DNA of 64,000 bases, from NCBI RefSeq assembly GCF_963678975.1, contig NC_089276.1, positions 18,109,272-18,173,271 of the forward strand. The letters run 5' to 3'. The DNA comes from Dysidea avara. Lineage: Eukaryota; Porifera; Demospongiae; Dictyoceratida; Dysideidae. Made by a program: the position numbers and the translations under genes. Position 1 is the first letter of the stretch. Each line of letters starts with the position of its first letter. A model generated the notes under the pieces. That model did no database searches. It saw only the letters and a program-made list of their open reading frames with translations, and was not told the DNA's origin. Positions 1 through 12,438 of the stretch are shown in pieces.

Positions 1-927
1 TAAATGTTGGAAAAATGGACTTTTTATATGCTCAATAGATAGAGTATTGATTGCCGATCTCAGAAATATATAGTTTGTTGGGTTGGAATTAACTACTTTG
101 GCATGCACAGTGCTTTAAAACTGAAAAAGGTACATTTTTTCTCCGGGGCTCCCCATACATTTTAAAGGGAAAAATGGCACAATTGAATCAGGAAGCCATC
201 TAGCAATCTGGACTGTCTTGAAACTGTAGTTGCTTCTAACTGCAAGTTTGTACATATAATGAGAGTAACTTCAGATGTTATCGGATCTCAGCGATCTTTG
301 TATGCTTTGTAGTGAGCAAATATGTTTCACCTACTGCACACTTCTCAATACAATGGTGCATACCCACAGGCAAGAGGCTATCTCAAGTAAGTAAAAACAT
401 CAAGTTAACAACTTATAAAGGTAAACAACTAAAGTGGAGGTGCCACAATGATGCAACAATACCTAAAGGTGGAGTTGTGGTTTCAATTACGGCATTGTTA
501 TGCTGACTTTGAAGTGGTTTGTATTTTTGAGCTGATGACACAGCCATCAGAAAATTGCTCTGGAGCTGAAAATCGCTAACCCGAGCAAAGTAACTACACA
601 CTTTAAAGTAAGCACCAGTGACTACCTTCCAACCGACACTACGTTTTTTTAAATTTTAAAGTATTCTACAATGCTTAAAAAGATTACAAAACAACACAAA
701 ACTTACTTATATGTAACGCGCACGACAAAACTAAGATTTTCATGATGATCAGCGTGTGGAGAAACCCCATAGCGATTTTCATCCTCATTGGAGCTCGGAC
801 TACAGAGCAATCCCAAGTTAAACGCAAGTTGTTGTTTTGTGCCAGGGTTCTATTGGGGAATATACGGAGAATTTTTTTATTTAAAAATCTCAGATACTGG
901 AATGCCTACTATTACTCTATTATCTAT
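1..927. other. Unannotated AT-rich DNA
   Basis: I see no gene, RNA or clear repeat here. The short open frames have no recognisable motif and both strands carry frequent stops. The similarity to the far arm of family P begins only at about 928. Confidence 0.5.
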
Positions 928-2286
928 GGTGATGTTTATCTAAGAATTTACCAAAAAGAGCAGTTAATGGATCAATTATTTTCACTGAAGCTTGCACTTG
1001 TTTATGCTTAGTGTGACTATAGACTACAGTCTGCAGTGGCGTAGCTACCATTGAGGCAACCGAGGCAGCTGCCTCGGTAAAAATACTCAACAACAGGCTG
1101 AGCAGGCCTGACTTTTGACACCACAGATTTTCTACTCAAACGTTACTAGACAGCATTGATTACTGTACTACACATTATAGAATCTATACTGTAGTACTAA
1201 GCAGGGCTGGAGCCCATGGTGACACACTTTCAGTTAGCTACTTGTAAAAAGATCGAGATACTCTAAAAGAGCAGTCATCGTAATATACTCTAATAGAGCA
1301 TTCAATACAGATTATAGCCACTGTTTTGATTACACTTGTTAATTGTCTTTACATTAGCCACTTTTCAAAAGTTCCAATCAGTCAACAGCATGGCATTGCA
1401 TTGGACTAATTGATCATGCATTAGCAGTTACAATAAAAAGTATAGCCTCCACATGCCATTTCAAAGCATATATTCTCAAAAGTTTCCTTGAGGGAGCATG
1501 CTCCCAGTCTCCCTAGCTTGACATGCTTAGCTACATGCAGTTGAGCATTACATGAAAGCAAGGGTTCATAATATTGTATGGGGCCATACAAATAATTTAT
1601 TATGAACTCTTGATGAAAGAGATAATCTCTGACTTAAATATCACTAAACTATACAGTGTGCATGACCATGATCTCCCCGTTGCAGTCCTTGGGATGGTTT
1701 GACCACTAATATCTCCAGAATAAGTCAGTATTTTGTGTTGAGGTTATATACAACTAGACAGATGCTAAAAGCATTGTGGGGCAAGCCTGATCTATAGCTA
1801 AAAGACTTGTACAGCTAGCTAAACACATTAGGGATGCAACAATACAGGTAAACACCCTAATTGCGTATTGTCTTTATTGCATTCCACACCATGACTTTCT
1901 CGTAAAGTAACACTGAGAAACGAAGAATAATAAAGAAGAAATTACGTAGTCTCGTCCCAAGCCACCCACGCGCTCCTAGCCAATCTATATGAAAAGTATA
2001 ATCAATTTTTATTATGTGATGAGCTATATCAAGAAACATGTAAGCAAGTAGGGTTTTTGCCTAGTGGGTCACATAAAATCCCATATTCAAAAAAACAGTA
2101 TAGTCAGCTTATTACTGACTTATGTTGACATGCAACAGTTACTTTCATCTAACCAAGCAGACCTTCAGTGCTGGTTACTGTAACGTGTTAATAACAATAA
2201 CAAGTATAGAGTCAACCTGTAAATGCTGTACTACCTGTACTTGAAAGTATTCGTGAATCAGTTGAGTCAGAAGCAAACCCTCTCAA

Positions 2287-5200
2287 TCAAGACACACGGT
2301 AGTGTGTCGTGCGGCCCAAGAAGCCAGCGCGTAACACCCGTGAGTATATTGACAGGAAGAAAGAAAACGCAATTTTTGCACCTCCGTAGCTCTGTGCTGC
2401 CTTGATGAAACAAGACGATTTTTGCTGTGGACACTCCCTCCAACTTCAGCACTCCACATTCCAAATTTGAGCGAAATCGCTTCAAGCGTTCCCGAGATAT
2501 GCGACTTCAAAAATTGGCTTAGTTTCTTCGTCTTTTTTTTCTTATTTTTCTTTCTCTTGTCGCACACTTACAAAAACTGCTATAAAACGCGAACGCCATA
2601 TCCGATCGCCTTGAAATTTGGCACACAGAAGGGGGGTATAAAGGCGCATCTCTGTACCAACTTTGGCTGGAATACGATAAACAGGCAAAGAGGTATGAGC
2701 TATTATTCACGAAAAATAACACCAATATGTTGTCACGCCTACAGGGTAAACCGCGTATGGGAAGAAGCTGAAAATCGGTGGGTGAATAGGTTAACTATTG
2801 AACCTCAAACCTTTTGTGGTTTGAAAGAAATCGAGCTAAAAACCAGGAAGATACAACGAAAAAACCAACAGTGTGCAACAATTACGCAATCGAGATTAGC
2901 TAATAAAAAACGACTGCTTGCCACGCCTACCAGATAAACCGCTTAGGGTAATGCTTTGAAAATCGCTGTACAGATGGAGTTATCATCTTAGAAAGGCTCT
3001 TCAATGGTGTAGAAGAATCAGACTTAAAGCCACGGAGTTATAACACGAAATCCAACTTGGTGTAGAAAGTGCGAGATCGAGATACTCTAATAGAGCAGTC
3101 AACCTAATAGAGCAGTCATCCTAATAGAGCAGTCACCCGAAGAGAATTCAAGAGATCACCTAGAAACAAGTAACCTGTATAGAGATCAGCTACAAACAAT
3201 TCACCCTGTGGAGAGATCAGCCACAAACAATTCACCCTGTAGAGAGATCAGCTAGAAGAAGTTACCTTGTAGGGAATTCATGCAACTATAGAAAGAGACA
3301 ATTCAACTAGAAGAAATCACCTTGTAGAGTTCAGCTACAAAGAAACCACAATGTAGAGAGTTCAGCTACAAACAAATCGCCCTGTAGAGAGATCAGCTAG
3401 AAGAAGTTACCTTGTAGAGAGTTCAGTTACAAAGAAACCACCATGTAGAGAATTCATTTACAAACTAGTGACCCTGTAGAGACATCAGCTAGAAGAAGTT
3501 ACCTTGTAAAGAGTTCAGCTACATAGAAACCATTCTGTGAAGAGCTCAGCTGCAAACAAATCACCTATACAGAATTCAGCTACAAACAAATCACCCTGTA
3601 GAGAGATCAGCTAGAAGAAGTTACCTTGTTGATAGTTCAGCTACAAACAAAACACCCTGTAGAGAGATCAGCTAGAAGAAGTTACCTTGTAGAGAGTTCA
3701 GCTACAAAGAAACCATCATGTGGAGAGTTCAGCTGCAAACAAATCACCTGTAGAGAGTTCAGCTACAAACCAATCTCCCTGTAGAGAGATCAGCTAGAAG
3801 AAGGTACCTTGTAGAGAGTTCAGCCACAAACAAATCACCCTTTAGAAAGATCAGCTAGAAGAAGTTACCTTGTAGAGAGTTCAGTTACAAAGAAACCACC
3901 ATGTAGAAAGTTCAGCTACAAACTAGTGACCTTGTGGAGACATCAGCTAGAAGAAGCTACCTTGTAGAGAGTTCAGCTACAAAGAAACCATTCTGTAAAG
4001 AGCTCAGCTGCAAACAAATCACCTGTAGAGAGTTCAGCTACAAACAAATCACCCTGTAGAAAGATCAGCTAGAAGAAGTCACCTTGTAGAGAGTTCAGCT
4101 ACAAAGAAACCACCATGTAGGGAGTTCAGCTAGAAGAAGTTACCTTGTAGAGAGTTCAACTACAAAGAAACCATCATGAAGAGAGTTCAGCTGCAAACAA
4201 ATCTCCCTGTAGAGAGTTCAGTTAGAAGAAGTTACCTTGTAGAGAGTTCAGCTACAAAGAAACCATTCTGTAAAGAGCTCAGCTGCAAACAAATCACCTG
4301 TACAGAATTCAGCTACAAACAAATCACCCTGTAGAGAGATCAGCTAGAAGAAGTTATCTTGTAGAAAGTTCAGCTACAAACAAATCACCCTGTAGAGAGA
4401 TCAGCTAGAAGAAGTTACCTTGTAGAGAGTTCAGCTACAAATTTAAAGAAACCATCATGTGGAGAGTTCAGCTGCAAACAAATCACCTGTAGAGAGTTCA
4501 GCTACAAAGAAACCACCATGTAGGGAGTTCAGCTAGGAGAAGTTACCTTGTAGAGAGTTCAGCTACAAAGAAACCATCATGAAGAGAGTTCAGCTGCAAA
4601 CAAATCTCCCTGTAGAGAGTTCAGTTAGAAGAAGTTACCTTGTAGAGTGTTCAGCTACAAAGAAACCATCAAGAAGAGAGTTCAGCTACAAACAAATCAC
4701 CCTGTAGAGAGATCAGCTAGAAGAAGTCACCTTGTAGAGAGTTCAGCTACAAAGAAACCACCATATAGAGAGTTCAGCTGCAAACAAATCACCCTGTAAA
4801 AAAATCAGCCACAAACAAATCACCCTGTAGAAAGATCAGCTAGAAGAAGTCACCTTGTAGAGAGTTCAGCTACAAAGAAACCACCATGTAGGGAGTTCAG
4901 CTAGAAGAAGTTACCTTGTAGAGAGTTCAGCTACAAAGAAATCTCCCTGTAGAGAGTTCAGTTAGAAGAAGTTACCTTGTAGAGAGTTCAGTTACAAAGA
5001 AACCATTCTGTAAAGAGCTCAGCTGCAAATAAATCACCTGTACAGAATTCAGCTACAAACAAATCACCCTGTAGAGAGATCAGCTAGAAGAAATTACCTT
5101 GTAGAGAGTTCAGCTACAGTACAAAGAAACCACCATGTAGAGAGTTCAGCTGCAAAGAAATCACCCTGTAGAAAATTCTGCCACAAACAAATTGCCCTGT

Positions 5201-6144
5201 AGAAAGATCAGTTAGAAGAAGTTATCTTGTAGAGAGTTCAGCTACAAAGAAACCACCATGTAGAGAGTTCAGCTAGAAGAAATTACCTTGTAGAGAGTTC
5301 AGCTACAAAGAAACCATCATCTAGATAGTTCAGCTGCAAACAAATCACCTGTAGAGAGTTCAGCTACAAACAAATCTCCCTGTAGAGAGATCAGTTAGAA
5401 GAAGTTACCTTGTAGAGAATTCAGCTACAAAGAAACCATTCTGTAAAGAGCTCAGCAGCAAAAAAATCACCTGTACAGAATTCAGCTACAAATAAATCAC
5501 CCTGTAGAGAGAACAGCTAGAAGAAGTTACCTTGTTGATAGTTCAGCTACAAACAAATCACCCTGTAGAGAGATCAGCTAGAAGAAGTTACCTTGAAGAG
5601 TGTTCAGTTACAAAGAAACCACCATGGACAGTTCTGTAATAAATATATGTATTATATATATAATTTGTACATTTACTGATAAAATCAGAAATATTTAAGG
5701 TACATCTGCTTCATCTTTTCTTCTTCCTGTGGTAAAGAAAAAAAAGATAGGTTAAAAAAGTCCCAAAGCAGGCCATAGGCTGGCTTTGGGGTATACAAAT
5801 ACAAAAAGAAGTGAAATCTAATCCAAAACAGCCAAGCTGTAGAAAAAGTGTGCGGCCCTCAAAAAGGCTATGGTGAAAAAAGATGTGAAATCCAAGGTGG
5901 CGGCCAAGAAATGGCTGTGATGGTAGGTTAATGGTAAAATTTTAATAACGACAATTCAGGTGAATTTTGTGCCAATTGACCAAGCGGCACCAAAATTCAC
6001 CTGAATTGTCGTTATTAAAATTTTTACCATTAACCTACCATTACAGCCATTTCTTGGCCGCCACCTTGGATTTCACATCTTTTTTCACCACAGCCTTTTT
6101 GAGGGCCGCACACTTTTTTTACAGCTTGGCTGTTTTGGATTAGA
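2287..6144 (+). mobile_element. Helitron-like composite element, copy A
   Basis: The order is: a 5' end starting TCAAGACACACGG with a small hairpin (acacac...gtgtgt); about 850 bp of conserved noncoding sequence; an ACTCTAATAGAGC cluster at 3065-3125; a 30-bp minisatellite; and a 330-bp palindrome ending GGATTAGA. The same order occurs inverted at 36818-40304, and a 5'-end fragment lies at 8597-8882. In all three copies the base before TC is A. In both complete copies the base after the 3' end is T. No target duplication is seen. A TC start, A/T flanks and no duplication fit Helitron-type insertion, but the 3' end is not a canonical CTRR. No Rep/helicase is encoded, so this would be non-autonomous. 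The open frame at 2422-2937 lacks any domain and overlaps conserved noncoding blocks. Confidence 0.55.
3135..5630 (+). repeat. 30/31-bp minisatellite array, copy A
   Basis: Roughly eighty head-to-tail monomers of the types gagagttcagctacaaaca + aatcaccctgta and gagagatcagctagaagaag + ttaccttgta. Several monomer variants alternate in a loose higher-order pattern (..caaacaaatcaccc.., ..agaagaagttacc.., ..aaagaaaccacc..). It is not CRISPR: there are no unique spacers. The same array occurs in the opposite orientation at 37262-39440 within copy B. Confidence 0.95.
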
Positions 6145-6145
6145 T
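5816..6145. repeat. 330-bp near-perfect palindrome, copy A
   Basis: The left arm starts atctaatccaaaacagcc and the right arm ends ggctgttttggattagat. Arms of about 150 bp meet at a small centre near 5968-5990 (gtgccaattgaccaagcggcac). It forms the 3' part of the Helitron-like composite and is repeated at 36817-37144. Such a structure would form a very long hairpin in single strands. Confidence 0.95.
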
Positions 6146-8596
6146 TATAATTACTGTAGCTAGGTTAATGCATAAACTTTGCCTCAGTACAAATTTTTTC
6201 CTGGCTACGCCACTAGTCTGGGTCCAGTATTTCAATCATAAATCAGTACACTGAATGTTGTATGCTACAAAGGAAACAAGCAGGAAGGCAATGGTGACAA
6301 GAAAGAGCCAGCTGAAGGAACTCAGTAAAAATGTAAGGAATTTTGTGCAGTGTGTGAAGCGCAAACATTCTGGCGGACTGAGTGCCACAACAGGGCTATT
6401 TTCTGTGAAAATCAATAAAGTTCATGGATTCATTAACACTGCAGTGGACTAAAACCAGTAGTGAGTTGAAATTTTTCTGTTGTATGACAAAGAGTTAGCC
6501 AAGTCTTCGACTGTTAGCCTTGAATCAATACTTGAGACCACCGACAAAATCAACCAGATCTCCTAAACCTTTCATGCATCCATGCTCATAGCCACCAGAC
6601 CTTGATTTGGACCAAGATCCTAGGGATTTCTAGAGTGTAACATTTCACATGCTTCTTTCCATACAATGAAACTAGCATGTACTGTAATTTGCTGCAACAG
6701 TGTGGCTTGTGTGGGCTCCCTGGGAGTCTACCTTGAAATATAAACTACAGCAGATCTAGTGCAGAGCGCGCTTCATAGCAAGAACCTGTGATCCCACTGG
6801 ACCAGCTGCATGGACTAAGAATCCTCACTCGAAAATAGTGGTGAAAAAATGTTAAGATTATTCCAACATGTGAAGTTATTTGATGTGCATACATCCACTT
6901 AGCAACATATTCAAGACAAGAAATTACCACCTTTTAATCTCCAACCTTCATCTTCATCCAAGACCCAGCTGATACCAGTCCACCTTTATTCCATCAGTGA
7001 TTTTGTGAAAGTATATATCTAACCTAGCCAAAGACTTTGCCACTCTAACTCACATCATTTCTTTATAATCACCATATTGTATAATTGCTGCTATGTGTAT
7101 ATCTTCATTTGTAAAGTACAAAATAGCTAGGTATGTAAATTGTAAGGCAGGATTCTATTGACTGAGAAAATTTAAAATTTAGAAGACAATAATTATGACA
7201 GTCAATTTACTTTAATTTGGATATTTAATGTCTTGCAACCCAAATCTAGGCTCACTCGTCTTTGACTGCCATCTAAAAGATTACAGATTATAGTAAAGAA
7301 GTTTTCAGTCAGTAAGAAACACCAACAAGAGTATCATCCAACTCACATGTACTTGTAAATAGTACATATACTTTATTAAGTAGCACACAATAATTATAGA
7401 CTATTAGAACATTTATGTATATAAGGCAAGAATTTTTACAGTTAAAAACACAGTACGATTTTCTTTTTACTGAGAGAAAAATTCTTATCAATGTCCAAAT
7501 TTTGATGAATCCATGCATCTCATCAACCTTCACATTGGTGGTCTAAACTTTCTGAAAGTGATACCACGCACTATGTGTTTAAATAAAATCGAGTTATGAT
7601 CAACTAGCCTTTTCCTGTCACACCAGTGTCTTTCTGGTTTCTGAAGACAATTTCAGGAAATTCTACTGTGATTATGCTCTGAAACCAATGAGATTGATTA
7701 ACCTTCTAAATATTGTACTATCTCATCAATATCAGCAGAAACAATTAACTGAATGACATCATCCAATCAGCTATACTGTATATATCCAGTAACAGCCTCA
7801 CAATCATGTAATAAATGAATTGAAGAGCACTACTAGGGAAACAATCATTGAGAAAGCTAATCTTGGTGCTAATGAAAACTAACAATCAATCCTTTAATAT
7901 GGAGAATGTTTGATCACAAGCTGCCGCTGGAGGTCTGCTGATAACTTGTAATGAGGATAGTTTCAGCGATGAGTTGCCACAATTTGAGAAAGCACTCCAT
8001 TCCATAGTTTAGTCCATCATTCCATTCTGTTCTGTACCATAGATCCCACCTGTTTAATTAATGGATCCATGCACTTATAGTGATGTTCACAGAATATAGC
8101 CTCCTTGTGGCACACAGCCCAGTCCGCCAGAATGTTTGCGCTTCACACACTGCACAAAATTCCTTACATTTTGACTGAGTTCCTTCAGCTGGCTCTTTCT
8201 TGTCACCATTGTCTTCCTGCTTGTTTCCTTTGCAGCATACAACATTCAGTGTACTGATTTATGATTGAAATGCTGGCCCCAGACTGTAGTATACAGTCAC
8301 ACTAAGCGTAAACAAGGTACATACTGTAAGCTTTAGAGAAAATTAGCGATCCATTAACTGCCCTTCTTAGATAAACATCACTGAGACAGCTAATCCCACA
8401 ATAAGTACTTTGTTACTAATGACAACCGACAATCAGTCCTTTAATTGTTTCTATCTTTCTTGGGGCTTTGTTTAATCACCGGCTATAGGTCCATCAATAA
8501 CTTGTAAGGGAAGTTTCAGCAATGGTAAGCTGCAGGCTTCATTTTGAGAAAGCGTTCCGTTTCGTAGTTTAGTCCATGATTCCGTTCCGTAGAATA

Positions 8597-8882
8597 GACC
8601 CCACCCGAAAAGAGGACTGAAGAAAAATAAGAAAAAAAAATGAAGAAACTAAGCCAATTTTTGAAGTCACATATCTCGGGAACGCTGGAAGCGATTTCAC
8701 TCAAATTTGGAAAGTGGAGTGCTGAAGTTGGAGGGCGTGTCCACAGCAAAAATTGTCTTGTTTCATCAAGGCAACACAGAGCTATGGAGGTGTGCAAATT
8801 GCATTTTCGTTCTTCCTGTTAATATACTCACGGGTGTTGCGTGCCGGCTTCTTGGGCCGCACGACACACTACCGTGTCTTGA
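8597..8882 (-). mobile_element. Fragment of the Helitron-like composite (5' end only)
   Basis: The inverted sequence matches 2287-2560 (tcttgggccgcacgacacac, the atatctcgggaacgctgg block and the A-rich tract). It ends TCTTGA followed by T, which is the same 5' terminus (A|TCAAG) as the full copies. It abuts the right end of family P copy 1 and lacks the minisatellite and palindrome. Confidence 0.75.
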
Positions 8883-9167
8883 TATAATGGAAATGCACAG
8901 TAGGGATATAGCACTTTTTATTGTTTTATTGTGATTTAATATCATGCACTACTCCAGCTTGTTTCAGTACTTTTTATCGAGGTGCTATGGTACCTACTCT
9001 AGTTGAAAATTCCAATTTTTTTCTGTGTACTTGTTATATAAAGAGAGTACATACAATTCCAAGCTAGGGAACTTTCAGCCACTACTTATAAGTTCCAATG
9101 TTGGTAACTTTGTGAAGCTACCGTAATGTGTACAGGAATAGCCAAATTTGGCAATCGTGCACATCCT

Positions 9168-10453
9168 GGAATGTGCAGTCACATCCTGTTTTCCCATTTT
9201 TGGTAATTTGTTTTTGTAGCTTGTGGTTTCTCATCTCTATAAAAAGGGCAAGAATTTGCTGTTTCATGCATTGTACAGACATTACAAATGCTAAGCTAGA
9301 GGTTAAAGGTCTCTGGAAGAACAGCTCAAGTAGCCAGTCCTCGCTACTCACCCCCAAAGGGATACCCTTCAAGAAGAGTTAATTCACTTGGGCAAATGCC
9401 AGTAGCCCCTTCTCCAGGTTACACCCACCAACCTGCTAGGTTGTCTGGACAGCTGGTGTCCGAGGCAGGATCTTGGTGAGGAAGAACACAGGGAGTCTGT
9501 AACTGTATGGTGCTTAAAAGACCTGTGGGGCCTGGACTAATTTGAGATAGTGTGGAGCAACTACAAATGCCTGCTGTTTGTAAACCTAGCTTACTTGGAG
9601 AGCTATCATCGCACAAGGGTGTTAGGAGCAAGCTGGCTGATGTCTCTGCCAAGGTTCGCCCTGTTCACGCAAGGGGGACATTAACCTCAGTCACTGTACT
9701 ATTCCACTTGTCCAAAGGAAGAAGTGTCTGCCGATGGTCTGCTGATGAGGGTGGTCGGCAATTACACCCGAAACAATGCCACCTAGACTACTAATCTAGA
9801 AGGGCCATCCAAGATCCAACGGTGATGGATCAAAGCCACTAGCCTATTGACATCATCGTTGGGTATACTTGAATTAAAAGCTGGATGTTTTATTCTGAAG
9901 TATATAGACACGTTGGTTGTTACAGAGAGGCAGCGACGCTCCTCAATCTGAGTACTAGAGAATTTAAGCAGACTGACCTGTCCATTCCTGTACACTGTGC
10001 TACTCAAAGAATATACTGCCAGGGATGGATTATGGATGTGGTATATGCATAATGTTACCCTGTGCCACACTGCTGATGCATGTTGGAGGCTAGAACTAAG
10101 GAGAATGGGGGATGGAGTTAGCGGAGTAGATCCCGGAGACGGCCGCCCATTGATGCAAAGTACTCCTGGTTCCAATCCCCACTGATGGTATACTGAAGGG
10201 ATTGTTACCTCAAGACATAAACTGTCTTGTAACATCTCAGGAATGTGCAAAAGTCACATCCTGTTTCCCATTTTTGGCAATTTGTTTTTGTAGCTTGTGG
10301 TTTCTTGTCTCTAGAATTTGCTGTTCTATGCATTGTACAGACCTAACAAAATTAATGCTAAGCTAGGGGGTTAAGGGTCTCTGGAAGAATGGCCTGAGTA
10401 GCCAGTCCTCACTACTCACTGCCAAAGGATACCCTTCAAGAAGAGTTAATTCA
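9168..10453. repeat. Pair of 215-bp direct repeats around an 850-bp core
   Basis: 9168-9388 and 10241-10453 are direct copies, both running from the cacatcctg block through tttgtttttgtagcttgtgg to ttcaagaagagttaattcac. They could be the repeats of a small non-autonomous LTR-type element or a simple duplication. I see no clear primer-binding site, polypurine tract or retroviral-type protein. Open frames in the core (for example 9783-10250 minus) show no known domain. Confidence 0.6.
10100..10190 (+). repeat. tRNA-like (SINE head-like) segment
   Basis: A B-box-like ggttccaatcc lies at about 10169. About 50 bp upstream is an A-box-like ttagcggagtaga. The spacing suits a pol III internal promoter, but the T-arm does not pair well, so this is at best a decayed tRNA-derived sequence inside the direct-repeat unit. 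Confidence 0.3.
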
Positions 10454-10454
10454 C

Positions 10455-10924
10455 ATCCTGAAAGTTGCCAAATTTGGCATTTCTGGGAAATAACCAATTT
10501 TGGTAATTTCTGGAATTGCTAAAACTGAGAAGTTGCCAAAGTGGTAACTTTCCAGCATGTCCATTATTGCCAAAAACACTTATATTACATACCTCTCCAT
10601 AATCACCTCCCGCCCGCATCAGTTTTTGCTGCACTAGGTGACAGGAAACAAGCAATACAATATAATAATGATGGCCTTATAATGGAAATGGACAGCCCGC
10701 CCTCATGCAAATATGCCTGAGTCCAGAATGGGAAACAGGAAATTTATATGGAATGGCCTAAGCAGAAATTTCACCATTGTTGCCAATTTATACCGAATTT
10801 TCACTGAAATATCATAACCCCTGCATTGCACCAACGGTTTGGAGGGAGGCAGTAGTAATCCAGTAGTAAGACGGCATTGGCTGGTGACAACATGGGTTCA
10901 GGGTGGGGAATGCTGGCAGTACAG
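10455..10924. other. No gene; slipped short repeats and a degenerate MITE end
   Basis: 10455-10600 repeats variants of ttgccaaatttggtaattt. 10650-10757 resembles, inverted, the left end of the MITE at 32721 (gaaacaggaaatttatatgg, ending ggaatggcc followed by TAA), so it is probably one end of an old copy. Nothing else is recognised. Confidence 0.45.
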
Positions 10925-11297
10925 TAGGGTCCCCAATGAAAAAATTGACTTCCACCAAATAATTTCTTTACTATTGCAGGATACTTAGCTTGTTGTACTG
11001 ATATTTGAACCACTACAAATCAGAAGCCACGAGGCACATCGTATTTCATGATTTGCAGCAAAAACATGGAATTGCAAGTGCAGCTTCTTGCAAAGGACTG
11101 AGTTGAACTTTCTTTTTAGTTGTATGTTATCTTAAGTTGTTGTGCTGTGCAAACGTGCATAGTAATGGGTAAACGTCTAGCTGGGTGGCTTTCAATGGCT
11201 CGTTTTTGTGTCTGCAAAATCATGAAAAATGTGTTTGAGTTGCTCTGGCTCCTACCACAAGAGAAGCCAGATCTTCCTCACTGCATGGTCATGCAAC

Positions 11298-12436
11298 TGG
11301 ATGTTCCCTCAGTCTATAATGCAGTTTCAAAAGAATCCTAAACTGTATGCTATCTGGCTGGTGACGACGAAATATTACGGTGATTTTACGAAAAATAATG
11401 CAGCCCACTGCTTGTGCAATTGAAACTACTTTACTAATTATGGGTTAATTGCAACACTAACCACTTACAATCAAACCAGATGGCATGAAGCTGCAGCTGC
11501 TTTGGTGGCAGAGATCGCTGACATCCCAAATTGGTGATAAAATATTTCAACATCACCAGCCAGATAGCATGCATACATCCTTGGATTCCTTCCATCTTTG
11601 CAGTATAGACTAAGTAAGCATCCAACCGTGTCACCACGTGGTGAGGAAGATCTGGCTTCTCTCATTGTAGATGGTAGTGCTTTCAAAACAATTTTTTTAC
11701 GATGCTACTTTGAAGAAAGCAACCTTGTGCAAGCAATACAGCCAGTCATTTGCCAATAACTACGTACATTTGCAGAGTATAGCAAGCCTAGATAACACCT
11801 AGCAAATAAAAAAGCTCAAACCATTTCTTTGACAGTAGCTAGAAACCGGGGCTAGAAACTGACCAAGCTGAGCCTAGATCAGTTTCTAGCTACTGTCAAA
11901 GAAATGGTTTGAGCATTTTTATTTGCTAGGTGTTATCTAGGCTTGCTATGCTCTGCAAACGTACATAGTTATTGACAAATGACTGGCTGTATTGCTTGCA
12001 CAAGGTTGCTTTCTTCAAAGCAGCATCGTAAAAAAATTGTTTTGAAAGCACTACAATCTACGACAAGAGAAGCCAGATCTTCCTCACCACATAGTGACAT
12101 GGTTGGATGCTTATCCAGTCTATACCGCAAAGATGGAAGGAATCCAAGGATGTATGCTATCTGGCTGGTGATGTTGAAATATTTTATCGCCAATTTGGGA
12201 CGTCGGCGATCTCTGCCACCAAAGCAGCTGCAGCTTCGTGCCATCTGGTTTGATATATTTAAAGTGTGAGTGGTTAGTGTTGCAATTAACCCATAATTAG
12301 TAAAGTAGTTTCAATTGCACAAGCAGTGGGCTGCATTATTATTCGTAAAATCACTGTAATATTTCATCGTCACCAGCCAGATAGCGTACAGTTTAGGATT
12401 CTTTTCAAACTGCATTATAGACTGAGGGAACATCCA
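11298..12436. repeat. 1.1-kb inverted repeat (core of family Q)
   Basis: The left arm begins gcaactggatgttccctcag. The right arm ends ctgagggaacatccag. The arms meet at about 11860, around gtttctagctactgtcaaag and its complement. Similarity is high along roughly 550 bp per arm. Short open frames inside are symmetric shadows and are not genes. Confidence 0.9.
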
Positions 12437-12438
12437 GT

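Larger units (their letters stand above)
1034..6215. mobile_element. hAT-like element with 5-bp target duplication, carrier of the Helitron-like composite
   Basis: The ends are inverted: cagtggcgtagct at the left and ctacgccacta at the right. They are flanked by a direct repeat gtctg (1029-1033 and 6216-6220). The empty site can be read in the opposite arm of family P (8275-8300), where the same sequence has a single gtctg. CAG...CTG ends with GGCG are typical of hAT elements. The 5-bp duplication matches the elements at 19699 and 28401 and differs from the usual 8 bp. The element carries ACTCTAATAGAGC-type motifs at 1253-1300. No transposase frame was found; most of its length is the inserted composite 2287-6144. 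Confidence 0.7.
928..8593. mobile_element. Foldback element, family P copy 1, split by nested insertions
   Basis: The left arm (928-1033 continuing at 6221-6462) is an inverted copy of the right arm (about 8060-8390). Both contain the same blocks, for example the gcttagtgtgac and cagctgaaggaactcag stretches. The right end runs through a block rich in gttccgt (8515-8592) that recurs at 18349 and 27221. A similar block at 7965-8052 looks like an internal copy of the end. The unit is split by the hAT-like element 1034-6215; removing that element rejoins the arm exactly, as the uninterrupted opposite arm at 8280-8310 shows. No transposase is visible, so it is probably non-autonomous. Its left limit is uncertain. 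Confidence 0.6.

Noticed and set aside
2422..2937. 171-codon open frame as a gene
   Set aside because: It lies in the conserved noncoding block of the Helitron-like element, has no domain, and copy B has no equivalent frame of similar length.
3135..5630. Possible CRISPR-like array
   Set aside because: Repeats are contiguous 30/31-bp monomers without unique spacers, inside a eukaryotic mobile element.
9783..10250. 155-codon minus-strand frame
   Set aside because: No recognisable motif, embedded in a direct-repeat unit, and it overlaps a tRNA-like segment.
11434..12269. Paired open frames on opposite strands
   Set aside because: Mirror images produced by the two arms of the 1.1-kb palindrome.
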